Origin: an uncultured Rubrobacteraceae bacterium
GTDB taxonomy: Bacteria > Actinomycetota > Rubrobacteria > Rubrobacterales > Rubrobacteraceae
DNA: 64,000 bases
Reading direction: 5' to 3'
Assembly: GCA_902806065.1 (NCBI GenBank)
Contig: CADCVE010000065.1
Location: 19,443 to 83,442, forward strand
Below the pieces are notes generated by a model, which saw only the letters and a list, made by a program, of their open reading frames with translations, was not told the origin of the DNA and did no database searches. Both the position numbers and the translations under genes were made by a program. The first letter of the stretch is position 1, and each line of letters opens with the position of its first letter. Positions 55,391 to 64,000 of the stretch are shown here, one piece after another.

Positions 55391-58300
55391 ACTCTCCCCT
55401 TCTCAAGGTTGGCGGTAAAGGCTTTGGCTTCGTGCATGGCAACGTTTGCTTCGAGGCTTACCGGCATCAGGTTGTTGACGATGTCGCCCTTTACGAGGCC
55501 GTTCGGACCCCAATGATAGGGCAACCCGATGGTGTGGATGCTCTTGCCGTTGTCCTTGTAGACCGCGATTCGGTCGGTCACGAGTGCCTTGCAGTGGATC
55601 TTGCCGCGGCTCGTGGAGATGGTGACCCAGTCGGTGTTCTGGACACCCTTATCCCGCGCGAGTTCGGGGTTGATCTCCGCGAACAACTCCGGCTGCAACT
55701 CGTTGAGCCAGGGGATCCAACGGCTCATCGCCCCGCTGGTGTGGTGCTCGGTGAGCCTGTATGTCGTAACCACGTATGGATACTTGGGGTCCTCGGGCTT
55801 GTTGTATGGGTTGTCGGGTCGCTCGAACTTCCTGACCGCCGGGTTGTACTGCTGGGTGTACATCGGGTTGTGGATCGGCGACTCCAGGGCCTCGTAGTGA
55901 ACCGGGAGCGGCCCGTCCTTGAGACCCACGGGCGCGAAGAGCCAGCCCTTCCCGTCACCCTGCAGGATGAACGGGCCATTGCCGGGGATGGCGTCCATCC
56001 CCCCCGAGTCGGCTTCGGGACGGTAAGACGGCGCCTTGGTGGGCACGAAGTCAGGTTTGTCCTCGCCGGTCCACTTCTCCTCGTCCTCGTTCCACCACAC
56101 GAGCTTCTTGCGCTCGCTCCAGGGCTTCCCTTCCGGGTCGGCGGAGGCCCGGTTGTAGAGGATGCGCCGGTTGTCCGGCCATGCCCAACCCCACTCCGAA
56201 GCCTGCACGGGCTGTTCCCGCCACGGCTTGCGCCTCCTCGACTGGTTCACCCCATCCGCGTAGACGCCGCAGTAGATCCAACCACCACACGCCGTCGAAC
56301 CATCGTCCTTTAGATCTACAAAGCCCTTTACAGGCTTTCGGTCGGCGACCGTATAGCCACTGACCTCCTTTGTGATGGCCTCTATGTCCGGCTCCTCGTA
56401 CTCACCCTCGGTGGGGTAGTCCCAGGTCATCGCCTTCAAGAGCGAGTCGCGCGGCTCCGCGGAGTCCTTGTACAGCTCCTTGAGCCTGCGCCCCAGATGG
56501 AAGACGAACCAGGCGTCGCTCCTGGCGTCACCCGGCGGCTCTACCGCCTTATCGTGCCACTGCAACATCCTCTGGGTTTGGGTGAAAGACCCGTCCTTCT
56601 CCGCGATAAGCGCGCAGGGTATGAAAAAGGTCTCCGTGCCGCACTCCTTCGGGTCTATGCCGTCGGACTTCCAGGCGGTTGCGACCTCTACCTCGTAGGC
56701 GTCGAGTACGACGAGCCAGTCGAGATTGCGCAGACCGTCGCGAGCGAGCCTCGCGTGCGGGCCACCGACCGCGAAGTTTTGACCGAATACAAAGGCACCC
56801 TTCACCCCGCCGTCCTTCATCTCCATGATCGTCGGGTAATAGGAGTGGTCGCCTGAGAGGCGCGGGAAGTGGTCGAACAACTCACCGTTCTCCGCGTCGA
56901 AGTCATCCCCGTACCACGCCTTCATCAGGCTGGTTACGTACTTGGGGAAGTTGCTCCACCAACCCGATGAGGCAGTCTCGCTCTCCACGTAATCCTGCCA
57001 TGTATCGTGTTCTTTGTTCACGTCTGGCATCGGCAGATAACCGGGGAGTATATTGTAGAGCGTAGCTATATCCGTGGAACCCTGGATGGTGGCGTGTCCG
57101 CGCAGCGCCATAATGCCGCCGCCGGGACGTCCTATGTTACCCAGAAGGAGCTGCAGGATGGCGGCGGTGCGGATGATCTGCGCGCCCTTGGAGTGCTGGG
57201 TCCAGCCGACCGCGTAGCAGAACGCCGTAGTCCTATCGCGCCCGGAGTTCTCGGTGATAGCATTGGCAACCTCGAGGAACGCCTCTTTAGGACAGCCGGT
57301 AACCTTCTCGACCATCTCCGGAGTGTATTTGGAGAAGTGGCGCTTGAGGATCTGGAACACGCACCTCTCGTGCTGGAGGGTCTCATCACTCGGGCGGTCT
57401 CCGTCGGCATTACTCTTCTGTCCCTGTCCCCCGCCGGAGTCGCCCGACAAAGCGCCCTGGCTCCCTCCGACCGAGGCGTAATCTATGGGTGCACCCTCGT
57501 AGCGCCAATTCGTCGGATCGTACATCTGCTGCTCCTCGTCCCAACCGACGAAGAGCCCCATCTCATCGATGTCCTTGTAGTCCTCGGTCACGAGGGTCGC
57601 GGCGTTAGTGTACTCGCGCACGTACTCCTCGAAGTACTTATCATTCTCTATGACGTAGTTGATCAGACCACCGAGAAACGCTATGTCCGTGCCCGGCCGT
57701 ATCGGCGCGTAGATGTCGCACATCGCACTCGTCCTCGTGAACCTTGGGTCCACGTGAATGAGCTTCGCCCCGTTTTTCTCCTTGGCGATCATCGGGTGCC
57801 GGAAGCCCACCGGATGCGCCTCGGCCATGTTCGAGCCCTGTATCATTATGCAGTCGGAGTTCTGCAGGTCCTGCAGGCCGTTGGTGGCGCCGCCCCTACC
57901 GTACGTGATGCCCAGACCGGGCACCGTCGCACTGTGTCATATTCGGGCCTGGTTGGTAATCCTCACGAACTGTAACGAGTGGAAGAGCTTGGTGATGAGG
58001 TAGTTCTCCTCGTTGTCTATCGTCGCCCCGCCCACCGAGGCCACCGCCATCGAGCGGCTAAGCGTCTTGCCGTCCTCGTCCTTGTCTTCCCAGTTCTCAT
58101 CGCGCGTCTTCTTGACGCGTTCGGCGATCATGTCCATCGCCTCGTCCAGCGAGAGGTCCTCCCACTCCTCCGAGTAGGGCCTGCGGTACTTGACCTTTGT
58201 CTGACGGTAAGGCGAGTTCACCAACCCGAACTGAGCCGAACCCTTGGGACACAGAGTACCCGCGTTGATAGGGCTATCAGGGTTGCCTTCAATATCTATG

Positions 58301-58503
58301 ATGCGCCCATCGCGGTGGTAGATCAGGGTGGAGCAGCCAACCGCGCAGTAAGGGCAGACACTCACCGTCTTCTTCACACCGGGGTCGCCGGTACGTGCCC
58401 TCAAGTCGCGGGTCGCCTGACTGATCGGGTGCTTCACTGTTACACCGACGTGGTTCTTGATCTTGGACCACAACCCGTCCGTGTCGGTTACTTTGAGGAA
58501 CAT
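55387..58503 (-). CDS. fdhA: selenocysteine-containing formate dehydrogenase catalytic subunit
   Basis: This molybdopterin enzyme of about 1038 residues oxidises formate to CO2. The N-terminal 4Fe-4S motif is CPYCAVGCSTLIYHRDG with a later Cys in AGTLCPKGS. At 57939-57937 an in-frame TGA lies in NQARI-U-HSATVPGLGITYGR, the position of the catalytic selenocysteine (about residue 189) in FdnG/FdhF enzymes, and the frame continues to 55387. A SECIS hairpin with a GGUCU loop starts 11 bases after it. The ATG at 58503 has AAAGGAG. Standard calling would split it into two genes. Confidence 0.93.
57907..57925 (-). promoter_or_regulatory. bacterial SECIS element in fdhA
   Basis: The mRNA forms a stem of GGUGCCC (57925-57919) and GGGCAUC (57913-57907), seven pairs including one G-U, with apical loop GGUCU (57918-57914). 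The loop matches the E. coli fdhF SECIS loop recognised by SelB. It lies 11 bases downstream of the UGA, within the usual range. Confidence 0.8.
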
Positions 58504-58822
58504 GCCCACTCCTTTCCGTTGTATAACCGTACATCCCCATGACTTCCCTCGGTAATTCTAAACGTGTTGCTTTGAATGCGAAACAGTTATCTTTCACAAG
58601 TTTTTCACAAAAGCCGTCTCCGTGCAGATCATTCACGCGGCCCAGTACAGTTTGGTGGCGCAAAGGGTGTTGTGCCGGGTTTCGGCATCTGGTACGGTTT
58701 ATCTGAGATAGGACTTCTGAAGAGGGAAAGGGGGTCTGCTCAAAGAAACAAATCGCGAATCGTTCGTCCCCCGCCGTCGCGCGTGGGGTTTACTAGGAGT
58801 ACCCTAAGAGGAGGAGTAATCC
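58504..58822. other. divergent regulatory region, no gene seen
   Basis: This 319-base gap lies between the divergent fdhA and formaldehyde dehydrogenase genes. It is AT-richer than its surroundings (for example ATCTTTCACAAGTTTTTCACA), which fits promoters. I could not place exact boxes. A strong GGAGGAG lies before the formaldehyde dehydrogenase GTG. No convincing coding frame is seen. Confidence 0.45.
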
Positions 58823-60052
58823 GTGGCTGAAAACAGGTGCGTGGTCTATCAGGGACCGGGCGAGGTAACTATCGAGGACATAGGCTACCCGAAGCTTGAG
58901 GTGCCCGAGTACGTAGCGGATAACATGGGGTTCAGGTCCAAAGAGGCTCCGCACGGCGTGATCCTGCGCATCGTCTCGACCAACATTTGCGGTTCGGATC
59001 AGCACATGGTCCGGGGCCGCACAACGGCGCCGCAGGGGCAGACCCTGGGGCACGAAATCACCGGCGAGGTCATCGAAGTCGGCAACGACGTCCAGTTCAT
59101 CAAAGAGGGCGACCTCTGTTCCGTCCCGTTCAACATCGCCTGCGGGCGTTGCCGGGCGTGTAAGGAGCGCATGACCGGCATCTGCCTCAACGTCAACCCG
59201 GACAGGCCCGGGTCGGCCTACGGTTACGTGGACATGGGCGGTTGGCCCGGCGGACAGGCCGATTACGTGATGGTCCCCTTCGCGGACTTCAACCTCCTGC
59301 CGTTCCCGGACAAAGATCAGGCGATGGAGAAGATCCTGGACCTCACCATGCTCTCGGATATCTTCCCGACGGGCTACCACGGCGCCATTATGTCGGGCGT
59401 GACTACAGGCTCCACGGTCTATGTCGCGGGCGCCGGCCCGGTCGGCCTCGCGGCGGCGCACGCGGCGCAGTTGTTGGGGGCGGCGGTCGTCATCGTCGGT
59501 GACGCGGTCGAGGCGCGCCTCGAGCAGGCCCGGTCTTTCGGCTGCGAGACGGTAGACATCACCAAAGACGCCTCTCTAGAGGACCAGATCACCGAGATCA
59601 TGGGCGAACCTATAGTCGATTGTACGGTCGACGCCGTCGGTTTCGAGGCCCGTGGGTCCGGCTCGGATGCCGAGGAGGCCCCGGCTACGGTACTCAACCA
59701 GGCTATGAGCATCACGCGCGCAGGCGGGAGCATTGGTATACCGGGTCTGTACGTGACAGGCGATCCTGGCGCGTCGGACGAGGATGCCCAAGAGGGTAGG
59801 CTCAAGCTGGACTTCGGCCTCGGTTGGGCCAAGAGCCATGCATTCTACACTGGCCAGTGCCCGGTTATGCAGTACAACCGCGAGCTAATGATGGCGATTC
59901 TGAATGACAAGGCCCAGATCGCCAAGGCCGTCAATGCCACGGTCATTCCCCTGGACGAGGCCCCGGAAGGTTACAAGGAGTTCGACTCCGGAGTCGCCCA
60001 GAAGTTCGTGCTCGACCCGCACGGCGACCTCCAAGGCGCCAGCAGAGCCTGA
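58823..60052 (+). CDS. fdhA: glutathione-independent formaldehyde dehydrogenase (zinc MDR)
   Basis: This 409-residue NAD-dependent enzyme oxidises formaldehyde to formate without glutathione. Catalytic zinc ligands lie in NICGSDQHMVRGR and LGHEITGEVIE; the structural zinc Cys are in CGRCRACKERMTGIC. The Rossmann motif is VYVAGAGPVGLAAAHAAQLLG. The long insertion and the ICGSDQHM pattern match the Pseudomonas formaldehyde dehydrogenase family. A GTG start has GGAGGAG upstream. The product formate is the substrate of the divergent formate dehydrogenase. Gene symbol is shared with formate dehydrogenase by convention, so use with care. Confidence 0.94.
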   Translation: MAENRCVVYQGPGEVTIEDIGYPKLEVPEYVADNMGFRSKEAPHGVILRIVSTNICGSDQHMVRGRTTAPQGQTLGHEITGEVIEVGNDVQFIKEGDLCSVPFNIACGRCRACKERMTGICLNVNPDRPGSAYGYVDMGGWPGGQADYVMVPFADFNLLPFPDKDQAMEKILDLTMLSDIFPTGYHGAIMSGVTTGSTVYVAGAGPVGLAAAHAAQLLGAAVVIVGDAVEARLEQARSFGCETVDITKDASLEDQITEIMGEPIVDCTVDAVGFEARGSGSDAEEAPATVLNQAMSITRAGGSIGIPGLYVTGDPGASDEDAQEGRLKLDFGLGWAKSHAFYTGQCPVMQYNRELMMAILNDKAQIAKAVNATVIPLDEAPEGYKEFDSGVAQKFVLDPHGDLQGASRA

Positions 60053-60081
60053 AAAACTCCTACAGAATAGTCTAGAGTCGC

Positions 60082-60125
60082 AAGAGGGGCCGGGCGATTG
60101 CCCGGCCCCTCTTCGTTCGTTTGCC
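60082..60125 (+). terminator. rho-independent terminator
   Basis: AAGAGGGGCCGGGC (60082-60095) and GCCCGGCCCCTCTT (60100-60113) form a perfect 14-bp stem with a GATT loop, then CGTTCGTTTG. It ends the formaldehyde dehydrogenase transcript. Confidence 0.9.
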
Positions 60126-60225
60126 TGGCGAGAGACTTATGAGAAAAGTGGCGCAAACGACCCGAACCTTTTGCCTTATCTCCAGCCGTTTCTTGCACCG
60201 GCCTGTGTAACTGGCGACGACTTCT

Positions 60226-60238
60226 TTGTATAGTACAA
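60226..60238 (+). promoter_or_regulatory. -10 box inside a TTGTA-TAG-TACAA palindrome
   Basis: TTGTA (60226-60230) and TACAA (60234-60238) are perfect inverted arms around TAG. The -10-like TATAGT (60229-60234) lies within it, 7 bases before the cupredoxin GTG at 60242. A leaderless transcript under an operator is plausible. Confidence 0.45.
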
Positions 60239-60241
60239 GTT

Positions 60242-61657
60242 GTGAGCATCGGAAGGTTATTTGGAAACCTGCGTTGGCCGGAGAGCTTGCTTCTACTTTT
60301 AGCCTGCTTTATTGCGCTCCTGATCCCCGCCAACCCGACCTCGGCCCACGGCAACGAAAACGGCGACGTCGTCGTACACGTGACGGACGATGGGTTCGAG
60401 CCGCGGTCGTTAGAGGTCTTGGCCGGCGATACGGTCGTGTTCGAGAACGCGGGCCGGGAAGCGCACTGGCCCGCCTCGGACGACCACCCGACGCACACCG
60501 TGTATCCGGAGTTTGATCCCTTGGGGCCGGTCGAGCCGGGAACGAAGTGGAGCTTCACCTTCGACAAGCCGGGTACTTGGAAGTACCACGATCACCAGGC
60601 TCCTAACCTCAAGGGAGAGGTCGTCGTGCACGAGAACGGCGGTTTCCTCGCCTCGGTGCAAAACTTCTTCCTGGGCGCCTACAACGCGACCGCCGGTATC
60701 TTCGGATCAGAGGAAGGAGAGTCTGCTTCGGGTGAAGAAGCCGGGCAACTCTCGAAGGCGCGGTACGAGGAGGTCAAGGACGACTATGTCGCGCTGGTGA
60801 GGGATGAGGATCCCCAGGCGGCTCTGAGCAAGATGCGCGGTGAGATCGAGACGGACGACGCCCTCGCGCGCTCCTGCCACGCGCTCGTGCATGACATCGG
60901 GCGCGAGTCGTACGGAAAGTACGAAGACTTCGGCGAGGCGATGAAGTACCAGGATGAGATCTGCAACTCCGGCTACCTGCACGGGATCATCGAAGCCCGC
61001 TTCTCGGAGAGCGAGGACGTCTTCGCCGACATGGAGACGATGTGCGACGAGTACCCGACGAATAGCACCCTGAGCTGGCAGTGTTACCATGGCCTCGGGC
61101 ATGGCGTGATGTACTACACTGCCAACGATCTGCCCCGCTCGTTGGAGATGTGTGACGCCTTCGCCAGCAACTTCGCCCGGGCTACCTGCTCCAACGGCTT
61201 GTTCATGGAGAACTTCTCCGCCGACCAGAAGCTCCACCTCTCGGAGTACCTGGACGAGAACGACCCTCTCTATCCCTGCGCGGAACAGGTCAAGGCCCAC
61301 AAGGAGAACTGCTACCTGTACGCCCCGACATACTTCCTCAGCCTCAACGAAGGAGACTACACCGGCGCCCTGGAGTTGTGTAACGGTGCCGAAGAGCCTC
61401 TCCGGCAAGCGTGCGCCCGAGGTGTCGGAGCCCAAACGCTAAAAGAGAATATAAACGACCCGAAGCTGGTCGAAGCAGCCTGCGAGAGCGGCAGCCCAGA
61501 ACAGGTAGAGCCATGCGTCAACGGGATGACGAGTCTGTACATCAGCCATCACGGCTCCCCGGAGCCCGCGAGGGAGCTGTGCGGTCAGTTGGAGGAAACC
61601 AACCAGCAAGCCTGCCGAGGCGCAATCGAGGCGCACACCAGACGGTTTGTCAGTTAG
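60242..61657 (+). CDS. secreted cupredoxin with a Cys-pair helical repeat domain
   Basis: This 471-residue protein has a signal or TM segment (about 15-35) and an N-terminal cupredoxin-like domain (about 40-132) with REAHWPASDDHPTHT and KYHDHQAPNLKGEVVVH; the usual Cys ligand position is His/Asp/His-rich and no Cys is present. The C-terminal region (about 205-471) has 14 Cys. They recur as pairs 11-13 residues apart (268/281, 304/316, 346/357, 380/391, 414/425, 447/458), each second Cys often followed by xxG. HALVH, YLHG and HGLGH stretches add His. Function unknown; metal binding is likely. GTG start, no ribosome site. Confidence 0.82.
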   Translation: MSIGRLFGNLRWPESLLLLLACFIALLIPANPTSAHGNENGDVVVHVTDDGFEPRSLEVLAGDTVVFENAGREAHWPASDDHPTHTVYPEFDPLGPVEPGTKWSFTFDKPGTWKYHDHQAPNLKGEVVVHENGGFLASVQNFFLGAYNATAGIFGSEEGESASGEEAGQLSKARYEEVKDDYVALVRDEDPQAALSKMRGEIETDDALARSCHALVHDIGRESYGKYEDFGEAMKYQDEICNSGYLHGIIEARFSESEDVFADMETMCDEYPTNSTLSWQCYHGLGHGVMYYTANDLPRSLEMCDAFASNFARATCSNGLFMENFSADQKLHLSEYLDENDPLYPCAEQVKAHKENCYLYAPTYFLSLNEGDYTGALELCNGAEEPLRQACARGVGAQTLKENINDPKLVEAACESGSPEQVEPCVNGMTSLYISHHGSPEPARELCGQLEETNQQACRGAIEAHTRRFVS

Positions 61658-61935
61658 CCGGTTCTACCTCCGGCAAGAGTAAGGCTAGCCGTGGAAAGCG
61701 GCTCTGCTGGAGTTGGGCGAGCAGGACTGTATTGGCCGTCTCTCGGTCCCCGATGTTCACGCACTCAAGGGGTACACGTATGGTCTGTCTCGCGCGTTAC
61801 TGTCGCCTCCGGGTAACAGCCAATGCTCCATAAACCTCAATATCTCTGGAAGCGCCCAAGGATCATAGGAACCATGTTAGCTTGGCATGCTAGGGTAAAA
61901 TTGTCGTAAACGAGACAGTTACGAGCGGAGCATGC
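61658..61935. other. intergenic region before fdhD, no gene called
   Basis: This 278-base region shows only short frames. On the minus strand one reads VNIGDRETANTVLLAQLQQS and FPRLALLLPEVE up to a stop near 61649, which is coding-like but has no start or partner; a gene fragment is possible. Its right end carries the fdhD ribosome site GGAG. Confidence 0.3.
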
Positions 61936-62802
61936 ATGCTGGAGAAGACCAATGCGAAAAAGGCCCGGCGCGGGAGCAAGACAAAGGTTCGGGTACGGGT
62001 CGTCGAGGGTGGCCAGATGCGAGTGCGGCCAGACGTCCTGGCGACCGAGGAGCCGATGGAGATACGCTTGATCTCCGGTGGGAGCAGAAAGACAGTCGCG
62101 ATCACCATGCGTACGCCAGGTGCAGACTTCGAGCTGGCCGCCGGGTTTCTTTACGGGGAGGGAATTGTGGCCTCCTGCGAGGACATCCTCAAGATAAGCT
62201 ACTGCGTGGACTCGGACCTCGATGCCGAGCAGCAGTACAACATAGTGAACGTAGAGTTGCGCGGTGGCCGCGACTATGACCCGCGCTCCCTGGAGCGGCA
62301 CTTCTACACCACGAGCGCCTGCGGCGTGTGCGGCAAGGCAAGCCTGGAGCAGCTAGAGTTGCGGGGCTGCCCCGTGATACCGCCAGGACCGGGTCTGGTG
62401 GCGCCGGAGACGATCTACGCGCTGCCGGAGAAACTCCGGGGGGCGCAGGGTCTCTTCGACGCAACGGGCGGCCTGCACGCGGCTGCGCTCTTCGACAAGG
62501 AGGGAACGCTCGTGGCGCTCAGGGAGGACGTAGGCCGCCACAACGCGACCGACAAGCTCGTCGGGTGGGCGCTGCTGGAGGGGCGGTTGCCGCTCTCGAA
62601 TCACGTCGTGATGGTCAGCGGGCGGAGCAGCTTCGAGATCTTGCAGAAATGCCTTACCGCCGGGGTGCCCATAGTGTGTGCGATCTCCGCCCCGAGCAGC
62701 CTCGCCGTGGATGTAGCCCGGCAGTTCGGGATCACGCTGGTGGGCTTTTTGCGGGGAAACCGCTTTAACGTATATAGTGGTCACGAAAGAATCCTCGCGT
62801 AA
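61936..62802 (+). CDS. fdhD: formate dehydrogenase accessory sulfurtransferase FdhD
   Basis: This 288-residue protein transfers sulfur to the molybdenum cofactor so that formate dehydrogenase becomes active. The active-site loop CGVCGK lies in TTSACGVCGKASLEQL. Other motifs are AAGFLYGEGIV, ALREDVGRHNATDKLVG and VMVSGRSSFEILQKCLTAGV, all typical of FdhD. GGAG lies 6 bases before the ATG. It supports maturation of the selenoprotein FdhA encoded nearby. Confidence 0.95.
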   Translation: MLEKTNAKKARRGSKTKVRVRVVEGGQMRVRPDVLATEEPMEIRLISGGSRKTVAITMRTPGADFELAAGFLYGEGIVASCEDILKISYCVDSDLDAEQQYNIVNVELRGGRDYDPRSLERHFYTTSACGVCGKASLEQLELRGCPVIPPGPGLVAPETIYALPEKLRGAQGLFDATGGLHAAALFDKEGTLVALREDVGRHNATDKLVGWALLEGRLPLSNHVVMVSGRSSFEILQKCLTAGVPIVCAISAPSSLAVDVARQFGITLVGFLRGNRFNVYSGHERILA

Positions 62803-62913
62803 TCTCGCATAAGGAGAAGCGCGCGGCTTCCAAAGATTTGTGGGGAGGAAAAAGGGGAATACTGAAATCCAGTTGAATACGGGTCAGACACTCTAGGGAG
62901 AAGGAGGAGTTTA

Positions 62914-64000
62914 GTGTCTAGTCAGACAGCAAGTGCGGCTACGCCAAACCGGTGGGTGGTTGCCGTGGCCGCAGTGTTAATGCAACTCGGACTGGGAGCC
63001 GTCTACGCTTGGAGCATCTTTAGGGTGCAGCTCTCGGAGAACTACGGCACGGGCATTACCGCCGTCAACTGGGCGTTCTTTATCACGATCCTTATGATCG
63101 GCTTCGCGGCCTTTGCCGGCGGCCAGTTAGTGAAACGGCTGGGCCCCCGCATCGTCGGTGTAATGGGCGGCGTGGTGTACGGGATAGGAGTTGGCCTGGC
63201 CTACTTCGCCCAGGATAGCCTCGTCGTCCTGTACCTGACGTACGGCGTTATCGCGGGGATCGGTCTGGGGTTAGCCTACATCATCCCGATTCAGGTGCTC
63301 CCCAAATGGTTCCCGGATAGGCCCGGTTTCGCCACCGGCATAGCGGTAATGGGCTTCGGTGGCGGGTCCGCGGTTACCGTGCCTGTCGCCGGGTACCTGG
63401 TCCCGGCCGTCGGGCTGTTCGGGACCTTCGGCATCCTGGGGCTTGCCTACATCGTCTTCGTCGGCGGCGCGGCCTTCTTCATCACGAACCCACCCGAGGG
63501 CTACAGTCCCGAAGGATACGAACCCTCCGAAGAGGACAGCAGCCAGGAGGAGGAGCGCACACGAGACTTCAGCGGCGCCCTCAAGACGTGGCAGTGGTAC
63601 GCCCTGTGGGCCATGCTCTTTTTGAACGTGACCGCCGGACTCTCGATCATCTCCGATGCTAAGGCGATTGCCTCTGAGCTCGGCGGGGCTACCGCAACCC
63701 TCGCCTCGATCTTTGTCATCGTCTTGGCCATTGCCAACGCGGCGGGGCGGCTTGGTTGGGCCACTCTTTCGGACTATATCGGCCCGAGAAATGTCTTCCT
63801 GACGATGTTCCTCATTCAGGCCGTGCTGTTCCTGCTGATACCACTAGTGGGGAGAGACGTGTTCTTCCTGCTCACTATCTTCTCGTTCGTCATTCTGACG
63901 TGCTACGGCGGCGGCTTCAGCACGATGCCCACGTTCGCGAGCGCGTATTTCGGGTCCCGAAACGTCGCAACGATCTACGGGGCCATGCTTACCGCCTGGG
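62914..64000 (+). CDS. OFA-family (oxalate/formate-type) MFS transporter, cut by window edge
   Basis: This 12-helix transporter is read from a GTG at 62914 (AAGGAGG with good spacing) to the right edge, about 362 codons. It opens NRWVVAVAAVLMQLGLGAVY and has the OFA-like AWSIFRVQLSENYG and GIGLGLAYIIPIQVLPKWFP, then RPGFATGIAVMGFGGGS. The C-terminal end is missing. OFA members exchange or take up formate, oxalate or other acids, so a role in formate movement fits the adjacent FdhD and formate dehydrogenase, but is inferred. Confidence 0.9.
   Translation, partial: MSSQTASAATPNRWVVAVAAVLMQLGLGAVYAWSIFRVQLSENYGTGITAVNWAFFITILMIGFAAFAGGQLVKRLGPRIVGVMGGVVYGIGVGLAYFAQDSLVVLYLTYGVIAGIGLGLAYIIPIQVLPKWFPDRPGFATGIAVMGFGGGSAVTVPVAGYLVPAVGLFGTFGILGLAYIVFVGGAAFFITNPPEGYSPEGYEPSEEDSSQEEERTRDFSGALKTWQWYALWAMLFLNVTAGLSIISDAKAIASELGGATATLASIFVIVLAIANAAGRLGWATLSDYIGPRNVFLTMFLIQAVLFLLIPLVGRDVFFLLTIFSFVILTCYGGGFSTMPTFASAYFGSRNVATIYGAMLTAW

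Overview
The window is a gene-dense, high-GC chromosomal stretch from an actinobacterium. A Rubrobacter-like organism is my best guess. The evidence is the gene mix (EgtB/EgtC, class E-type sortases, an LCP protein, a GCS2 ligase, a GarA-like phosphothreonine motif) and the frequent GTG/TTG starts. Several genes also appear to be leaderless, with a TATAAT-like box 6-10 bases before the start codon. The taxon is inferred from memory of gene content, not from a search. No phage, transposon or CRISPR array is visible.

Layout. 1-7.5 kb: mainly minus-strand catabolism (acyl-CoA dehydrogenase cut by the left edge, acyl-CoA synthetase, methylmalonate-semialdehyde dehydrogenase) with two MHS-type transporters. 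7.7-13 kb: quinone-oxidoreductase-like protein, ergothioneine genes egtB and egtC, then a compact cluster of two DUF488 proteins and a dual-OB-like protein. 13-16.3 kb: a complete ECF vitamin transporter (S, A, A', T). 16.4-16.9 kb: decayed GNAT and SDR remnants joined head to tail. 16.9-28.3 kb: aldehyde dehydrogenase, MetE-like methyltransferase with a structured leader, tRNA-Gln(CTG), methyltransferase, GCS2 ligase, and glutamate synthase gltB-gltD. 28.5-36.2 kb: a degenerate tyrosine recombinase, two tandem sortases, and a tightly overlapping four-gene operon (PspA/IM30-like, membrane coiled-coil protein, protein with three DETxV[F/L] motifs, C-terminal J-domain protein). Two degenerate GGDEF-like proteins flank a PRC-barrel protein. 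36.2-49.2 kb: ligA, clpP, an XRE regulator, an RTX-like secreted protein, a large acidic surface protein, a NarL-type two-component system, a decayed secreted protein, a lipoprotein, a DUF2225 protein and an LCP protein. 49.4-53.1 kb: DASS transporter, PhoD-like phosphatase, cupin. 53.1-64 kb: a one-carbon module.

How the genes work together. The right end makes a coherent formaldehyde -> formate -> CO2 pathway: a glutathione-independent formaldehyde dehydrogenase, divergent from a membrane formate dehydrogenase operon. The catalytic subunit of that operon is a selenoprotein, interrupted by an in-frame TGA and followed by a SECIS hairpin. FdhD and an oxalate/formate-type transporter lie nearby. 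Between them sits an unusual secreted cupredoxin with a Cys-pair repeat domain.

The best candidates for under-described biology are the PspA/J-domain operon, the DUF488-DUF488-dual-OB cluster, the cupredoxin/Cys-repeat protein, and a 20-base promoter element that occurs on both sides of the two-component system.
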